Source: Branchiostoma lanceolatum (taxonomy: Eukaryota > Chordata > Leptocardii > Amphioxiformes > Branchiostomatidae). Taken from it: a DNA stretch of 64,000 bases. The notes beneath the pieces are model-generated. The model saw only the letters and a program-made list of their open reading frames with translations. It was not told where the DNA came from and searched no databases. Numbering within the stretch: the stretch's first letter is position 1; each line of letters begins with the position of its first letter. Below, one piece after another: positions 32,912 through 46,700 of this stretch. A program made the position numbers and the translations under genes. The stretch lies in contig NC_089732.1 in assembly GCF_035083965.1 (NCBI RefSeq), positions 12,105,424-12,169,423 on the forward strand, read 5' to 3'.

Positions 32912-34797
32912 TTAGAATTGATTGTATCGGATATTAGTTTCCTTCCTGTATCGTTTGTTCAGAGACAGCATAAGATGAAGATTTTGCGGCAGCCTTTGTG
33001 GCGCGTCACTGTCTAAAGATGTCACGGACTCGGTCCTCGTCACAGTCGAGTCGCTGGCGTCTGTGATCGTTGACGCATCCGTTTCGAAACCATCTGTTTC
33101 TGATGTCGTGTCTTCTTTAAGGAATTGCATGTTAAGAGTCTGACTTTGAGCCGACTCTTCTGTAGAAGTGTAGCTCGGACGTCTACTGCTTTCCTCCAAG
33201 ATGGAGTGCAGTTCCCTGTTGTATCCGCTTGTCGCCAATTGGCGCTGCGGAACGTTGACATGTCCCTCGCTGTCGGTCATCAGAACGCTGCCGTCGATAT
33301 CTATGTCATCCACATCCGGGTTACATCTCCTCGTCGGGACGTCAGTTCTGACCCATTCTTCCACTCCAAATATGGTATCAGACGGGTTCCCTTCAATAGC
33401 CAATAAAGCCTGGGGGTTCATCATTGGTCGTGCAATGCGGAACTGTGTCGGGAAAAGAAATTAAAGAAACAGTCAGTTAAGATGCGGACTTAAAACACAT
33501 TTACATACCAACAGCACTTCCCAGGACCCATAGATTAAGTAAAAGGATAATAATATGATAATCGATTCTACGCAATAAGATATCTCATATCTACACTCAT
33601 AAGAACATGTACTGTGAATCCAAACAATGGCCGACACTGTTACTGACAAACCAAGCAAACAAAGAAAGAGAAAAACAGACACACAATGACCGTGGGTCAA
33701 TATAATAAAAATATATAATAAAGACCTTACTGTTAACATGTCTAATGAAATATTTCTAAGAAGTGATAACATTCCAATCATTCTAGACTGTCTATAATGT
33801 GCTTCCTAATAAACTCCGCGAAAATAAAAGAATTATTAGTAGCGTGACCGAGTATTTAAGCAGCAATTTATGAAACAGTTGAAAAGGCCAAGCGCGTTAA
33901 GCCAACATTCAAAACACTTACGTCCCCGCTAGCCATGCTGTTGCTTTCGGTGTCGGATGCATCCGGGTTATAATAGCTACTGGGGCCGCCTACATCCGGG
34001 ATTCTCCTCCTTTCTACGACAGTACCCCTCTCTCTATCATCTCCAAATATGGTATGAGACGAGTATGAGTCATCTTGGAAAGTCCGCAGAGCCTGTAGGT
34101 CGATCACCGGCCGAGGAAGGCGGTACTGTACGGGTAGAACATAACTATTATTGAGAGAATAACGGAAATTTGAGAACTAACGTATAATGATCAACTACCA
34201 TAATTTCTCAGAACGCATGCTAATGCATAAAGTGCAACGTCAATTTTTTACTTTATAGAAACGATAAAAAGTCCCTCAATCAAAACACAAAACAGTTTAG
34301 CCAGATAGCCGACTGACTGACAGACCGGTGTCATAACAATGTCGTGTTTTAGGCGACTAACCCATTGTTTAGTATTTGTTGTTATGACATAGGGTACTAT
34401 CCATATATCCATATAACCATTCTTGAATTTGAGCTATAAAAGCAACGACCCAGATTGGATAAAACAAGTACGGTTGTGAAAAAATAGGAAGAACGTGCGC
34501 TTGGACCAAGTACTGTCGAACTGACAAAAAGAAATCCACTACTTATTCAATTTCAAATTTTACAATGATACACTTACGCGGACGTTAGAGGCGAAAATCT
34601 TTTCGTAAGTCTCTAAGTCCTTCGTGGTGCCGACAAAAGACGACGAGGGCCTTCTAGAACAGGTCTCTGATAGGTGAGTCCTCTGTAAACCCGGCAAGAA
34701 CCGAGTCACCCGGGTATCATATAGGTGGTCTTGATGAACATCTGTTTTGGACCATGGACTTGATACCCAGTGATGTCTGGACTTGAAGAACGTTGGC
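32912..34797 (-). other. Cytoplasmic tail (exons 34578-34797, 33922-34125, 32912-33442)
   Basis: About 315 residues, Ser/Thr/Asp-rich, ending in NIRYNQF and a stop at 32912. The last two exons both open with a related segment (YRLPRPVIDLQAL and FRIARPMMNPQAL), then S-x-TIFG and a [IN]PDV motif, so they look like a duplicated exon. No known tail domain is recognised. Confidence 0.85.
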
Positions 34798-37700
34798 CTA
34801 AATAAAACAAAAAATCGAGTCAGAAGAAATCTTTCCATGTTTGTCGTCATTAATAAATGAAGACATTTGTTGAAGAAAATGGTACAAGAAAATGATACTT
34901 TACAGATATATCAGTACATTGTCAAGTTACTACAAGAACTATAAACTTATTGACTTAATATCATAAGAGCACAGGGACTATACCGACGATATGTTGCAAA
35001 ACGTCTGAAAGGGAATTGATGGCAAAAGAAGAAATTTCAGGAAAAAGTACTAGTAGTCTTCACTACTAATAGGATAGAAAATATTTTTTATATTTCAATC
35101 CTGTTGGTACATAGCATTACATACTGGTTATACTTACTTATATCTTCTTGCCGTAGACTGGATGGACCGTCTTCGCATAATGATAATGACGATTAACATG
35201 ATGAAAACTACTACAGCGATCGTAACGGTTGTGCCAGTGACGACTGCAATTAAAGAAAAAAACACAATGAAGTCATTTCCAAATCCATTACTAAACTAAT
35301 TAATTGACCTGTGCCAGTAAAACTGACACATGAATTTTGGTTTTTGGTAGCCCGTTACGAATAAAACACAGAACAGATATGAAAGTTTATCTGTGTTTAC
35401 CTCATTAAAAGAGTCCATGATACAACAGAGAATGTACTCAAGGAAACTTGACGGTCTGTTAAAAGAGAATTCCTAGAACACTAGATTGGACCGGTAGAAC
35501 GTTGATGAATCAAATTCTTAGACTGAGAAAATAGTTGTTCTCTTTCATAAGAGTTTTATGAGATTCGCTGCATGTTCTTACCTCCAGTCAAGTATGTTTG
35601 GCACCTCTGTCCTGTGTACTGCAACGGACAGCTAAAACATGCAAAAACACAGTCAGTTATGTATAGGTTAAAATTCATTATGACAAATTACAGGAAATAC
35701 ATATGTGTCTTTTTTTTGCATCATGTACTTCTCACCACGTCGCTAGTGTAAAAAAAAGGATCATTCTGGCATAATTGAACTAAAGACATGAGAAGGCAAC
35801 TTACCTGCATGTCTTGGCATCGTTTTGGATGGAACATGATCCTCCGTTCAGACAATATCCTTGGTAGCAGAACGCTGTAATTTGACAGTCAATTGTTAGA
35901 TTGTCTCTTAGAACTATATATGGTAACAGTTACAGTTGCGTAGTGACCAAGCAGACTGTTAATTTATTACCAGAAAAGAGCTAAATACTGTAGAACACAA
36001 GTTTATGACTGGGCAAATGATGCCTACAGTGCTCCTTCTTGATCGGTATTACGCGAAGATCTCCTTTATCATATAGTAATATTTGCCACAATGATTGAAA
36101 ATTATAGTAAGATGTGGATTCTTTGATTGAAGACATGTACAGCCTCACGTTTACACAAAACTTTTTTTTTTCTATTGGAACGTTTCCGCGACGCCAACTT
36201 GACAAGCTCGATGCGTCATATATCCTCTGTTTTAAAGAAATATGTACCTGGACATAGAAATGGTCAAATTCAGTCCTCATGTATTCTAGTACAGATTCCG
36301 TAAGTTAACTATAGAAGTGAATGTTGCACGCTACCTCTGGTCGAGATGATGGACACGTTTAAGCCGAGTAGATCCACGGATGTGTTCCCGGCTCCCTGGA
36401 TGAAGGCTTGAGCGATGTCGGCCTTGGTTAGATGTGCGGAGGTGTCTGTTGTGATCATGGTGTCGGCGATGACACTGCCGTTCCTCAGGTCAGACACGGA
36501 CACAGCCATGTACGCCATGCGGATGGTAAGGTTAATGTGGGTCTCAAACAAACGAGTCAACTGTAAAAAAAAGGAAGGGTAAATGTATTAAGAGTTGCCA
36601 TTGACTATACCTAATATGAAGAGATAGTTAGGTTATATCTTATTACGCTTTTAGATTGTACCTATCGACTGTTTGTTATTTGTAGTTTATGTGCTGTGTA
36701 TTGTGATGTGTGGGGGCCACGACACCAGCAACAGCTGCCTGTGGCCTACGTGTATTGTACGGCTTGCCATCTCAATAAATCACAAATCACAAAGTGTTCA
36801 AGCATGTAGCGAAGGGATGATATCTGTAGGTAGATAGAGAAAATCCCATAGCCTTCTTTAGTCCTCAGGGGCAGTGGGTTGTTATCCACTGTGTGAAGGG
36901 TACGCCATTGGAAGACGGAGCCCAACCATCTCCTTCGAACCAAGAACATTTGGGTTCTGCATTGTCCTCGTTTTGTTCTAAAAATGACAACTAAAGGATT
37001 GCTGTAACTTGATGGTGCCAAATCAACAGCTTTACATTGATTCGCTTTCAGCTCAAAGACTATCAATGTATGTATTAATCATGTCAAACTGACCGTGAAT
37101 TCTATTAGCTCCTTCATCTTTTGGTACTCTGTCGTCTTGCAGTTGGCCAGATTGGCATTGAAGACAAGATCGTGGAACTGTAAGGTATTGGCAAACGCTG
37201 CAGAATCTGAAATGGAAATTTACTTTATATTAGTATGTTACACGACACAGCACTTATATAGCACTAACAAAACAAAGTACAGCGCAACGACAGCAGAAAC
37301 AATACAACATAACTTACGCAGCACAGCAAACGCAGTACAGCACAACAGATCACATCATAACAAAGCATAGTAGCGTAGCATAACACTAGAGAGCACAAAC
37401 TCATGCATCGTCGCAGCCAGCTTAGCAAGCACAGTACAACACTACACTGCACTACACTATACTATTCTACAGTACACTACACTTCACTTCACTTCTCTAC
37501 ACTAAACTACACTATACTATACTACACTACACTACACTATACACTAGACCAAACTACACTGAACTGCACACTACACCACGCGCACACTACGCTACGCTAT
37601 AAGACGCTCACCTGTTTTGCATGTTGTGGTGCCGTCTCCCGTCCAACCGCTTTTACACTGACAGTACTCGTGTGTGCCGTTAAACACCAGCTCCCCGTGT

Positions 37701-40700
37701 TCATGACATCCATAGTTACAGACAGGTTCTGTTAGAAAACAAGGAAATTTCATTGTTGACACTGTCATACAATCAACATATATATTGTGTGAAATGTGTC
37801 TAACGTTATTACATTTATTGCATGGCTTTCTTTGCTATTTTCAGACAAAAAAATAATAAACACGGTGTTTATGATACAGGCATTTGCGAAGTGATGATTA
37901 CTTCTGCCCATTAAAATAAAATGGTTAAATCTTAACTTATTTTGGCGAAGCATCAGTAGCGAGACTAATAGTGTGTATACTAAAAGTAAAGAAGGCTTAC
38001 CTGAACTGACACAGGTGTGTCCATCCGCCTGTAGGCTGTACCCTGCATCGCAGGAACAGCTATAGGAACCTATGCTGTTGGTACAGTCATGATCACACGG
38101 GAACTCCAAGCACTCATCCTTATCTGGAAGGCAAGAGGAAACCATTTTAGTTAGTATGGTACCATATTCATGATAGTTCTACCACCTCTGACCTCGACTT
38201 CCTGTCACTCACATGAGTCTGACCTTTGTGGTGTGAGAACATCTTTCAACTCACTTCTTGCTACTCTACTGGCCGTGTATTCAAATAACTACACACACAC
38301 AAAAACGCCAACATCCAGGCACTTCGAAAGCAAAGCCTCCGAACATGGAAGCAACTATTGCATATTACAATTTGAACACATAACAACAGAGTATGTATAC
38401 TGGAGCGAAATTAAGATTTCTTAGGATGATTTACTACTGATGAGGTCTATACGCAAATAATATATCTTATTGCCCGGCACTACGCAGCTTGTACGTAATG
38501 TACGAAAATGCTGTGATACATTTATAGGTGCTTCACTTGCTGTGCGAAAGAAACGAACAGACCAATTGGCTAACTTTTCTAGCATTGTAGATTATTTCTT
38601 GTGGCTTAAAAAGCATGTCCTGTTTACTTACGAATGATAGATAACCACAAAATATCTATGACAACAAACAGTTTGTCCGGAGATACAATACATTCAAAGG
38701 AAGGCATTAGGAAACGCTGCTTACCATTGCACGAAACACTGTCGTTGGCTAGGACGAATCCTGTTCCGCAGATACAAACGTACGATCCAAGCAAATTCAG
38801 GCAGCCGACTTTACATCCGCCCTGGCCATTCCTACCATTCAGTATGCACTCGTTCACGTCTGAAAACAAAATTACACAAATTAACATCAACACATCAAAA
38901 CATCGTAAGCATGCTCCCAAATCAAACTCATTAACCCTGAAAACGTCAAGCTATGAATTTCAAACTTCGCAACATATTCCCCGTTCCAAAATTTCGAACC
39001 ACACTAGTATTACTAATAGGTCATGCCAGTATCATTTGCAAGTAGTTATTTCATTGTGCAAATTTTCATATTATTTCAACTGACCTCCGCAGAGAGAGCC
39101 ATCCCCTTCGTAACCTGGCTTACAGGTACACCGGAAACCACCATCTTCGTCCTGGCAGACGGCATTGGTACTGCAGTCATTGGTCCCATTGGAGGCACAC
39201 TCGTCTATATCTAAATGAGAAACGTAGTCTTAGATTACACTCTGAAACAAAATTAGGCACACGCTAGCTGACAAAGGACCTCGTCTATTCGACGTTACTG
39301 TTATACATGACAGAATATCCTGTCCAGGATACCGTAATTAAGCCTGATTAAATTGAGCCTTATTATTGGCGACGCCTCAGGGGCGAGCCTAATGATGTAT
39401 ATATTGTATGTTGCTTGTCTGTCGTGTTTTCGCATTGTCAGTGCTGCCTTTTTTGTTCGTAGAACGGACATACTCGCAAATCAGTATGGGTAAAGTGGTG
39501 AAGTCAGCCATCTCAAGAACATTTTCAATTCATCCATTCATATTAGCAACATTAATTATGGGGTCACTTTGCGTATGCATTCGCATGGCACATACTTTCT
39601 TGAAGATAACCTGTTTCAGTACTAGCTATAGTCAAACACTAACAACGAAAAAATGGCCATTGTATAGAATCCTAAACCAATGCAAGGATAGTGTCTTACT
39701 TATACACGTCTTTCCATCTGCGTCCAGGTAGTATCCCGATTGACATCGGCAGTAAAACGACCCCTCCGTGTCTTCACACATCTGACTGCAGTTCCCGTTG
39801 TTGATGTCGCATTCGTGAACGTCGTGACATCGCCGTCCGCCGTGTGCGGTCGATAAACTATAACCTTCTTTGCAGATGCATTCGTAACTTCCAAGAGTGT
39901 TGCGGCATTCTTTGGCGTTCTCGTCACATTTGTGAGTCTCATCGGTACATTCGTCGATATCTGTAACGAATAAACAATAAGTTTAATTTTTCTGGGCCAC
40001 AGCCGTTTCAATGGCATAGATAGTTGTACAGTTTTAATTTTCAGAGCAAGGGGCCCCGTGTTTGGGGAAAGCCACACAGATTCCATGCACACATTGATAA
40101 GAGAAGGGTCTATGGGGATGTCCAACCTATTATTCCTGCTGACAAGGACCCATTGATGACGTCAGTAATATCATAAGATACTTAAATTCTAGCTCAAGAT
40201 ATCAAGTGTCACATCAAACATACCGATGCATGAATTGTCCGGTTGAAGTTTGTATCCCAGGTCACAATAGCAAACCTCAGCTCCGGTGGCGTTGATTGCG
40301 CATGCTCCAATGGGTTGCGGATGGCATTTGTTCCCTACCCCACATGTGATGTTAGCTGTGAGGACATCATGCAGAAGGACAAGATTAAAATCAAAACTAC
40401 ATTTTGCAAGTAATTAACATAATTACCATCAACATCATGATTATCACCATCACTATCTCCTTTGGTGGCTTCTCGATCTTTATGGTATATTAAAACGTTT
40501 ATCTATGTTTATTTGTTATGTTTAGACACTTGTACACGTACCACATCAAAACATGAAAACCACGTTTAGTTAGACACTTACCGGTACATGTTCTGCCATT
40601 GGGGGCCAGAACGAAAAGGGGGTTACACCGACACTCGTAGTAGCCCACTCGGTCGTCGCAGAATTGCTCGCACTTACTTCCCGCGTCACATTCATCGAGC

Positions 40701-43700
40701 TCTGAGATAAAGAGAGGCAAATTGTCAGGGTTTAGTGTTGCGAAGACTCGAGAGTATCACATTCTAGTAGTGAACAGAAACCTTTTTTTTCTGAGAAAGA
40801 GAATTCACTCCTTGGTCCGATTCGCAAAAATCTAACTTATTGTTATTGTACTTGTCTATGTAAGTTGTAATTTTTTTTCCAGAGGTGATGTTTAATATTA
40901 GCTTTAGCTAGAGTGCATCACCTCTGTGTCCTGTATATTCTTCTGTTGTTTAATAAATAAAATAATAATAAAAAAATAATAAAAAAATAAAAAAATCTTT
41001 TATCACTTCCCATTCTACTACGAAGAGCCGCCCGCGACCTATACCTTCGAGAGGCTCTGCTAAATCGGGCTGAGGTGAAACATTCATGTCAAGTTGCATT
41101 ATATGCACCCTGATGCACCCGATTTCTTATTCCTCTTCGTGACCATATTGAAAAAGTTACACGTCATTGAAAACCCGATGACAATCGTAGACAAACGTAT
41201 TGTAGACTTAGAGACATACTAGACACATACCTAGACATGTCCGTCCATCCGAGTGTAGATAGTAGGCTGTTCCACACGCGCACTCGTAGTCCCCATCCAT
41301 GTTGATGCACTCTCGGTTGCACCCACCGTTGTTGTCAAGGCATTCATCAATATCTAAGATATGACATCAAAGCTAGAGTTACAATTTATTCCATAGGCTA
41401 TGTACATATCGTATGCACATGGGACATGCATTGATTGTGTGTTGGTCACCAGGAATGCGAATGATGATTTCGAAAGTGCTCATATTTGAACTTTTTCTGT
41501 CTTTGTGTGGCATCATATTTCACAAACCAGAGTGAATCAAGCGCCGGGCAAATATCTAGATCTGTTTTCCACGACTCGAACTGCCAAGGAAGCAAACGAC
41601 TTCTTGTGGTATCATTTATACATTTGTCAGCGCAGGCAAGCCGTCACTTGTTAATAATGCCTCGCATACGGTCACAAGAGGCGACGTCATTGGCTAGTAA
41701 CTCTCCCTCCCGCAACAGGAGAGGGGATCTGATTGGCTGATGGTTGGAGAGCGCTAATGCAGCACTAATGCAGCACTAATGCAACACTAATGCAGCACTA
41801 ATGCAACACTAATGCAGCACTAATGCAGCGGATTATAGACCGGTACGCCAGGGCCATGCCTGCTACGAAAGGATGATTTGGAGAGTCTAATAAACTTACC
41901 TGCACACGTTTTCCAATCGCTTTGAAGCCGATATCCGGGCTGACAACCGCAGGTATACCCGCCGTCCGTGTTGGTACAGAAGCCATGGCGGCCATCACAG
42001 TCATTCTGGGAGGGCTGGCGACACTCGTTGATGTCCAGACACACGTGCGAGCCGCCCTCCTTGTGGAAGCCTTGAGGACACACACATGTGTAGGACCCTG
42101 CCGTGTTGACGCATTGGGCATTCACGCACTGGTGTGCAGCGGTGCCGTTTACGTACAACATGCATTCGTTCAAATCTGCGTAGTGGTAAAAAGCAAACAT
42201 GTTTTATCAATGACGATGACAATTAAGTTTATTGCATATTCATACCCAACATACATTACGTAATATCAGGAAAATAATAGGAAAACTAGGCTATTCTTAA
42301 TCTATGATTTAGATGTTTCTTCTCTGTTCTTAAGTTCAAGTATCATATTTTAAGCACTGTTGGCTAAACTTGACTGTATATTACGTATGTAAGTCAGGAT
42401 AATTTGAGGATAATATCACCAAATACGTTTTTCTTCTTAACCATGCTGGCAGTGCTAGGCTCTGTTGACATAGTCAGAAAGCAACTTCTGATGAAGCTTT
42501 TTACTGTTGCAATATTACAACGCGAAATAAATGTCTAGTAAAACATTGAAAACAAAGTTGAGGTTCCAACCTGCACATTGCTCGCCGTTCCCGGCCAGAC
42601 CACTCCCGCAGGAACCGCACGTGTAGCCCTTCTGCCCTGGCGCTAGAGGAGCCGGCTGGTCCGTACATGTCACGCCTACATAAACAAGAGTAGAAACATC
42701 ACAGTCGGATGAAATATAAGAACACCGCACGTTTTCCTTCAATGTGCAAAGTGTAAATGTGTGTACATGTGTGTGATGATATTGGCTTCTGACTAACAGA
42801 AACAAGCTTAGCCACGTTTGGGACAGTGTTCTCACCGCAAAAGCGCCACCAACATCGGCTACTTCAACAGCGGTGAGAAGCAATACTCCAGTCAGAAGCT
42901 CTGAAGAAGGTGTCTGATAGACAACGAAACGTTAGCAGGTGGGATTCCCTGGTTGGGTAAAAAGAATCTCCTATATCCTAGAAACAAATCACTATTTTTT
43001 TTCTCTTTTCAAGTTCGTCATCCAATTTGGCATTGTATTACATATCTAATTGAATTTTGATGAATAATATGTCGAATTAATTACCTTGAAAGCAGGGACT
43101 ACCATCGCATCCGTCTATGTCCACCTCACAGAAGGGCCCACCCCATCCGCTGGGGCACACACAAGCTGCGGGGGCGAAGCCTTCGTCCCGGTCCCCGACG
43201 TTGTCGTAATCACACAATCCTCCGTTTACGCAGCCGCAAACCTGTTGGAGTAGACGTTTATTTTATTAGATCAAATACGGGACGGGGGACGGTACAGGCT
43301 TTCTGACACATTCCACGTTTTAATTCCGTACCCGGTACATGTCGTGGTGGGTGATTCTACCCGCGCATGGCTTGAATTCGACATGCAACCGAAAATTCAG
43401 TTTATCTATTTCTTCATAGAATTAGCTTTAAAGGTAAGCTTTCCTTCATACCTTTTACCAATATGGACACAATTCTATGTGATTATCGCATATTTTAATC
43501 ACTTGGTAGTCATGTTTGAATAGTTTTCGCTTACCGTGATTTGGGGAACAAAGGAGACAGTTGCGTTCAAACGATCAGATGCCGTCCAGCTGATAGTCAC
43601 TTTGTCCGTGCTTGTCGGTATCCACACGAATGTGGCCTGTAGGCTACCGGTCTGCGACAACGTGCCCACGCCGTTCAGTGTTATTGTAACGCTTGTCTCT

Positions 43701-46700
43701 TCGTCGGTTGCTTGTAGCGTTGTGTTGAAGGTTTCACCAACACGAAGGCGTATGTTACTTGGTCCCGTCAACGTAGGTGGGTTATTGGCTGTAGAGGCAT
43801 AAGATATTGGTCATACTTCAAGATATTAGACCGTGATTTTCCAATTCAGGAGAAAACAAGCTTAAAGGAACTACTGATTTCATTTTATGGTACTACTGTA
43901 CTGTTGGCTACTATGATTTCAAATTGATTTTCAAAACAACTCTGGCAATGGATCTACCATATAACACTAGTTTCTGTAAATATCTACAGTATATATCTAT
44001 ATCCAAGAGGTCCAGCTTGTTTTACCAATACGGTACATCTTCACTGTAACAAAAAAGAACAACAAAAATTGTGAATGAGCGGCTTTATCACAAAATCACA
44101 GAGCAAGCTATAACAAGATGACAAGGTTTACCGATGACAGTGTTCGTTTCTTGAAAAGAAGTCAGCTCTTCTGCTGTGGCAAGTCCAATGTCGATGACGC
44201 CTGTGACGCCAACGTCGTGAAGACAGGCAGCCCTGTCTTGTCCCCCGCACGCTGCTATGGCCTGTTCCTTCAGTGCCATGTTCCCGTCAAAGAAGGTGTC
44301 CAGGTCAGAGGTGAAGAACTTGGGTACAAAACTGTCGTCGCCATAAGTAGTAGCGGATGAGCCGGAGGGATATCGGGTGAAAAGCGTCAAAGAAGAGACT
44401 TCGATGCCTTCCACAGAACTGACGTTCCTAAGTGACCCTAAAGTAAGAAAAAACGAATATATTTTAGACACAACAAATATGAGGAATTAAATCGTTTCTA
44501 CATCCGATATCTATCAAATTCATATTCTTAACAACAAACTATATTACAGGAATAACGTCAACATCCAAGTTATTGTTAAGCAAAGAAGGATTCTAAAAAG
44601 CACAGAAGTAACTTGTCGGATTGTCGGACAGACTTACAAGCTTGGCCGAAGGGAAACACCTCTGACTCGGAGGGAGTGTTTGGATTTAACAAAGAGGTCA
44701 ATGACCCGTCTGGGATGATAAAGTCGTCGGATGTGTTGCCATTTGCATTTCCCAGAATCCCTTGCAACTTCCCCGCCATGTTTGACGGCATGCCCAGTGC
44801 ATAGCTGAGGAAGTTGTCGTGCGAGTTGACGGAAATTGAGATTCCGGACGGAAACGTCACGAGGACTCCTGTCAAGTTTCCGGACTCGTCTGAAAATTGA
44901 AACAAAAACAACAGTTTATCACATTTCTAAGCCACTTCGAAACGAAATTTACCGCTACCATGAATGAATGAATGAATGAATGAATGGTTTATTAGGAAAA
45001 AGTGTAACATGGCAGCTAAAAGCTGAATTACGTACACTGTACAATCATATATCACATTATCTTAAAATCACAAGGAAAATACTTAAAACGTCTTGACATA
45101 CATTATCAAAATATCCATAACGGTTAAAACGAATCAAATTTATCTACAACTCAGTGACATAACAAGATTCTTAAAAGCTTGACACAAAATCATGTATTGT
45201 GATAATGATAATGATAACCTGTACAACGCGCCAAAACAACAGTTATCTATAATCAAGGGGGTAAAATCCTTACCAGTCTTTGGGAAAATCCGTCCATCGT
45301 TGAAAGTTGTTCCAGCAAAGACGTCCGGGGAAGATATGACTTGTCCATTAATGATAACACGTAGTCCAGGGATGGTGTTGGTAGAGTGGATTTCCACGGT
45401 ATCGGAGGGTTGCTTGATTGCAATTCCACTATAAACATAAAGAACAAAGGAAATCTATCAGAAACAGTAGTTTCACGTTTTTGTTAAAGTATCTGATAAG
45501 GAGACGAAACTGAGAATGTGTCATTCTGGGCGCGGCCATTTTGTTTGTAGAGGTCAAATAGTTAACCCGTGCGTCGCACGTCAGTGTGACCTTAAAAGAA
45601 AAAGTTCCTGCAATAACTGTGAGATACCTGCTTAAGGTATAGCAATAGTCTATAGCATGAATTGAATAGGCTTAACACTTGTATCCCACCTGTAGACGGT
45701 GGCCCTGACTAGAACGCCGTTGATGACAGGTCGCTTGGTGCGTGCCTGCAGTTCCATGCTGTAGGGGGCGCTGCTGGTGCTCCGCAGCAGAATGTACTCG
45801 CCGTGGCCGTTGAACGAGAACTGAGACCCGTCAAGAGTAGTCATGTGCGGATCCCCAATTCCAGAGGCTGATTTCATAGAAAAAAATTAAGAACGTGTAT
45901 CAAGAGGGTGTAAAATAAGCTACTACTGTAGCAGGAGATTGAAAAGTCAGCATTTATCCTGTGACCATATTTTCGGGTTGTTTTCAAAACGTTGTGTAGT
46001 ATATGAGTCTCTGCACTAACATGACTTACATAAAAAATGTCCGCCATGTTGAATGGTTATACATGTACCTCGAAGTTGCCATGTCAATTTGAAGTTGTGT
46101 ATGTTATGGCAGTCAGATTATGACTGTGGCGTCACTTTGAAACACATTCTACACATGCAAATCCATAAAAACAATGGGTTAAACCAAGCAACATATGGGT
46201 CGTGGCATCACATGGAAAAAACTATATATTACACGTATTAGTCATTCTATGTACGTCGTTTTCTATGTACGTGGAGAAGCATACAATATTGAACCATCAC
46301 TACTAACCCAGCTGTGCCCTTGTGTAGCGTCTGGATGACGCCATTGGTCTCTTCTTTCTAAACTTGATACAAGAGTTGTCGTCAGCCATCTTACAACACC
46401 AGATCCTGGGCAGGTAGTCCCTCCGGTAATAGTCACTGTTTTTATCCGTGGTCTGTATTAAGAAAAAGTGTCGATTATTATGGCTTTGCAGTTCAGATAG
46501 TCTTGAGTATAGGGTTGTTGACTTGGAGTCCAAAGGTTCTGGGGTCGAATCCCTAGCACGCCCCCATGTTGTGCTCGTCGAAAAAGAACACTTTACACCT
46601 ATTTCCTGGCTCTACAGAAATACATTTTACAGGCTATGTGGAACAAACAAACAACCAAACGATAACTCTTTTTCAAACTGAATAGGTACGTCTGTTCATT

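Larger units (their letters stand above)
37612..42675 (-). other. EGF array, ten exons (42571-42675 to 37612-37728)
   Basis: Exons: 42571-42675, 41900-42175 (two EGFs), 41231-41353, 40582-40701, 40224-40355, 39700-39960 (two EGFs), 39085-39210, 38725-38859, 38001-38123 and 37612-37728. All are bounded by phase 1 introns. Most start D[ILVK][DN]EC and have calcium-binding consensus; 40224-40355 (NITCGVGNKCHPQPIG) and the two end exons are non-calcium types. One joint gives NIDEC instead of DIDEC because the donor leaves A. Confidence 0.9.
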
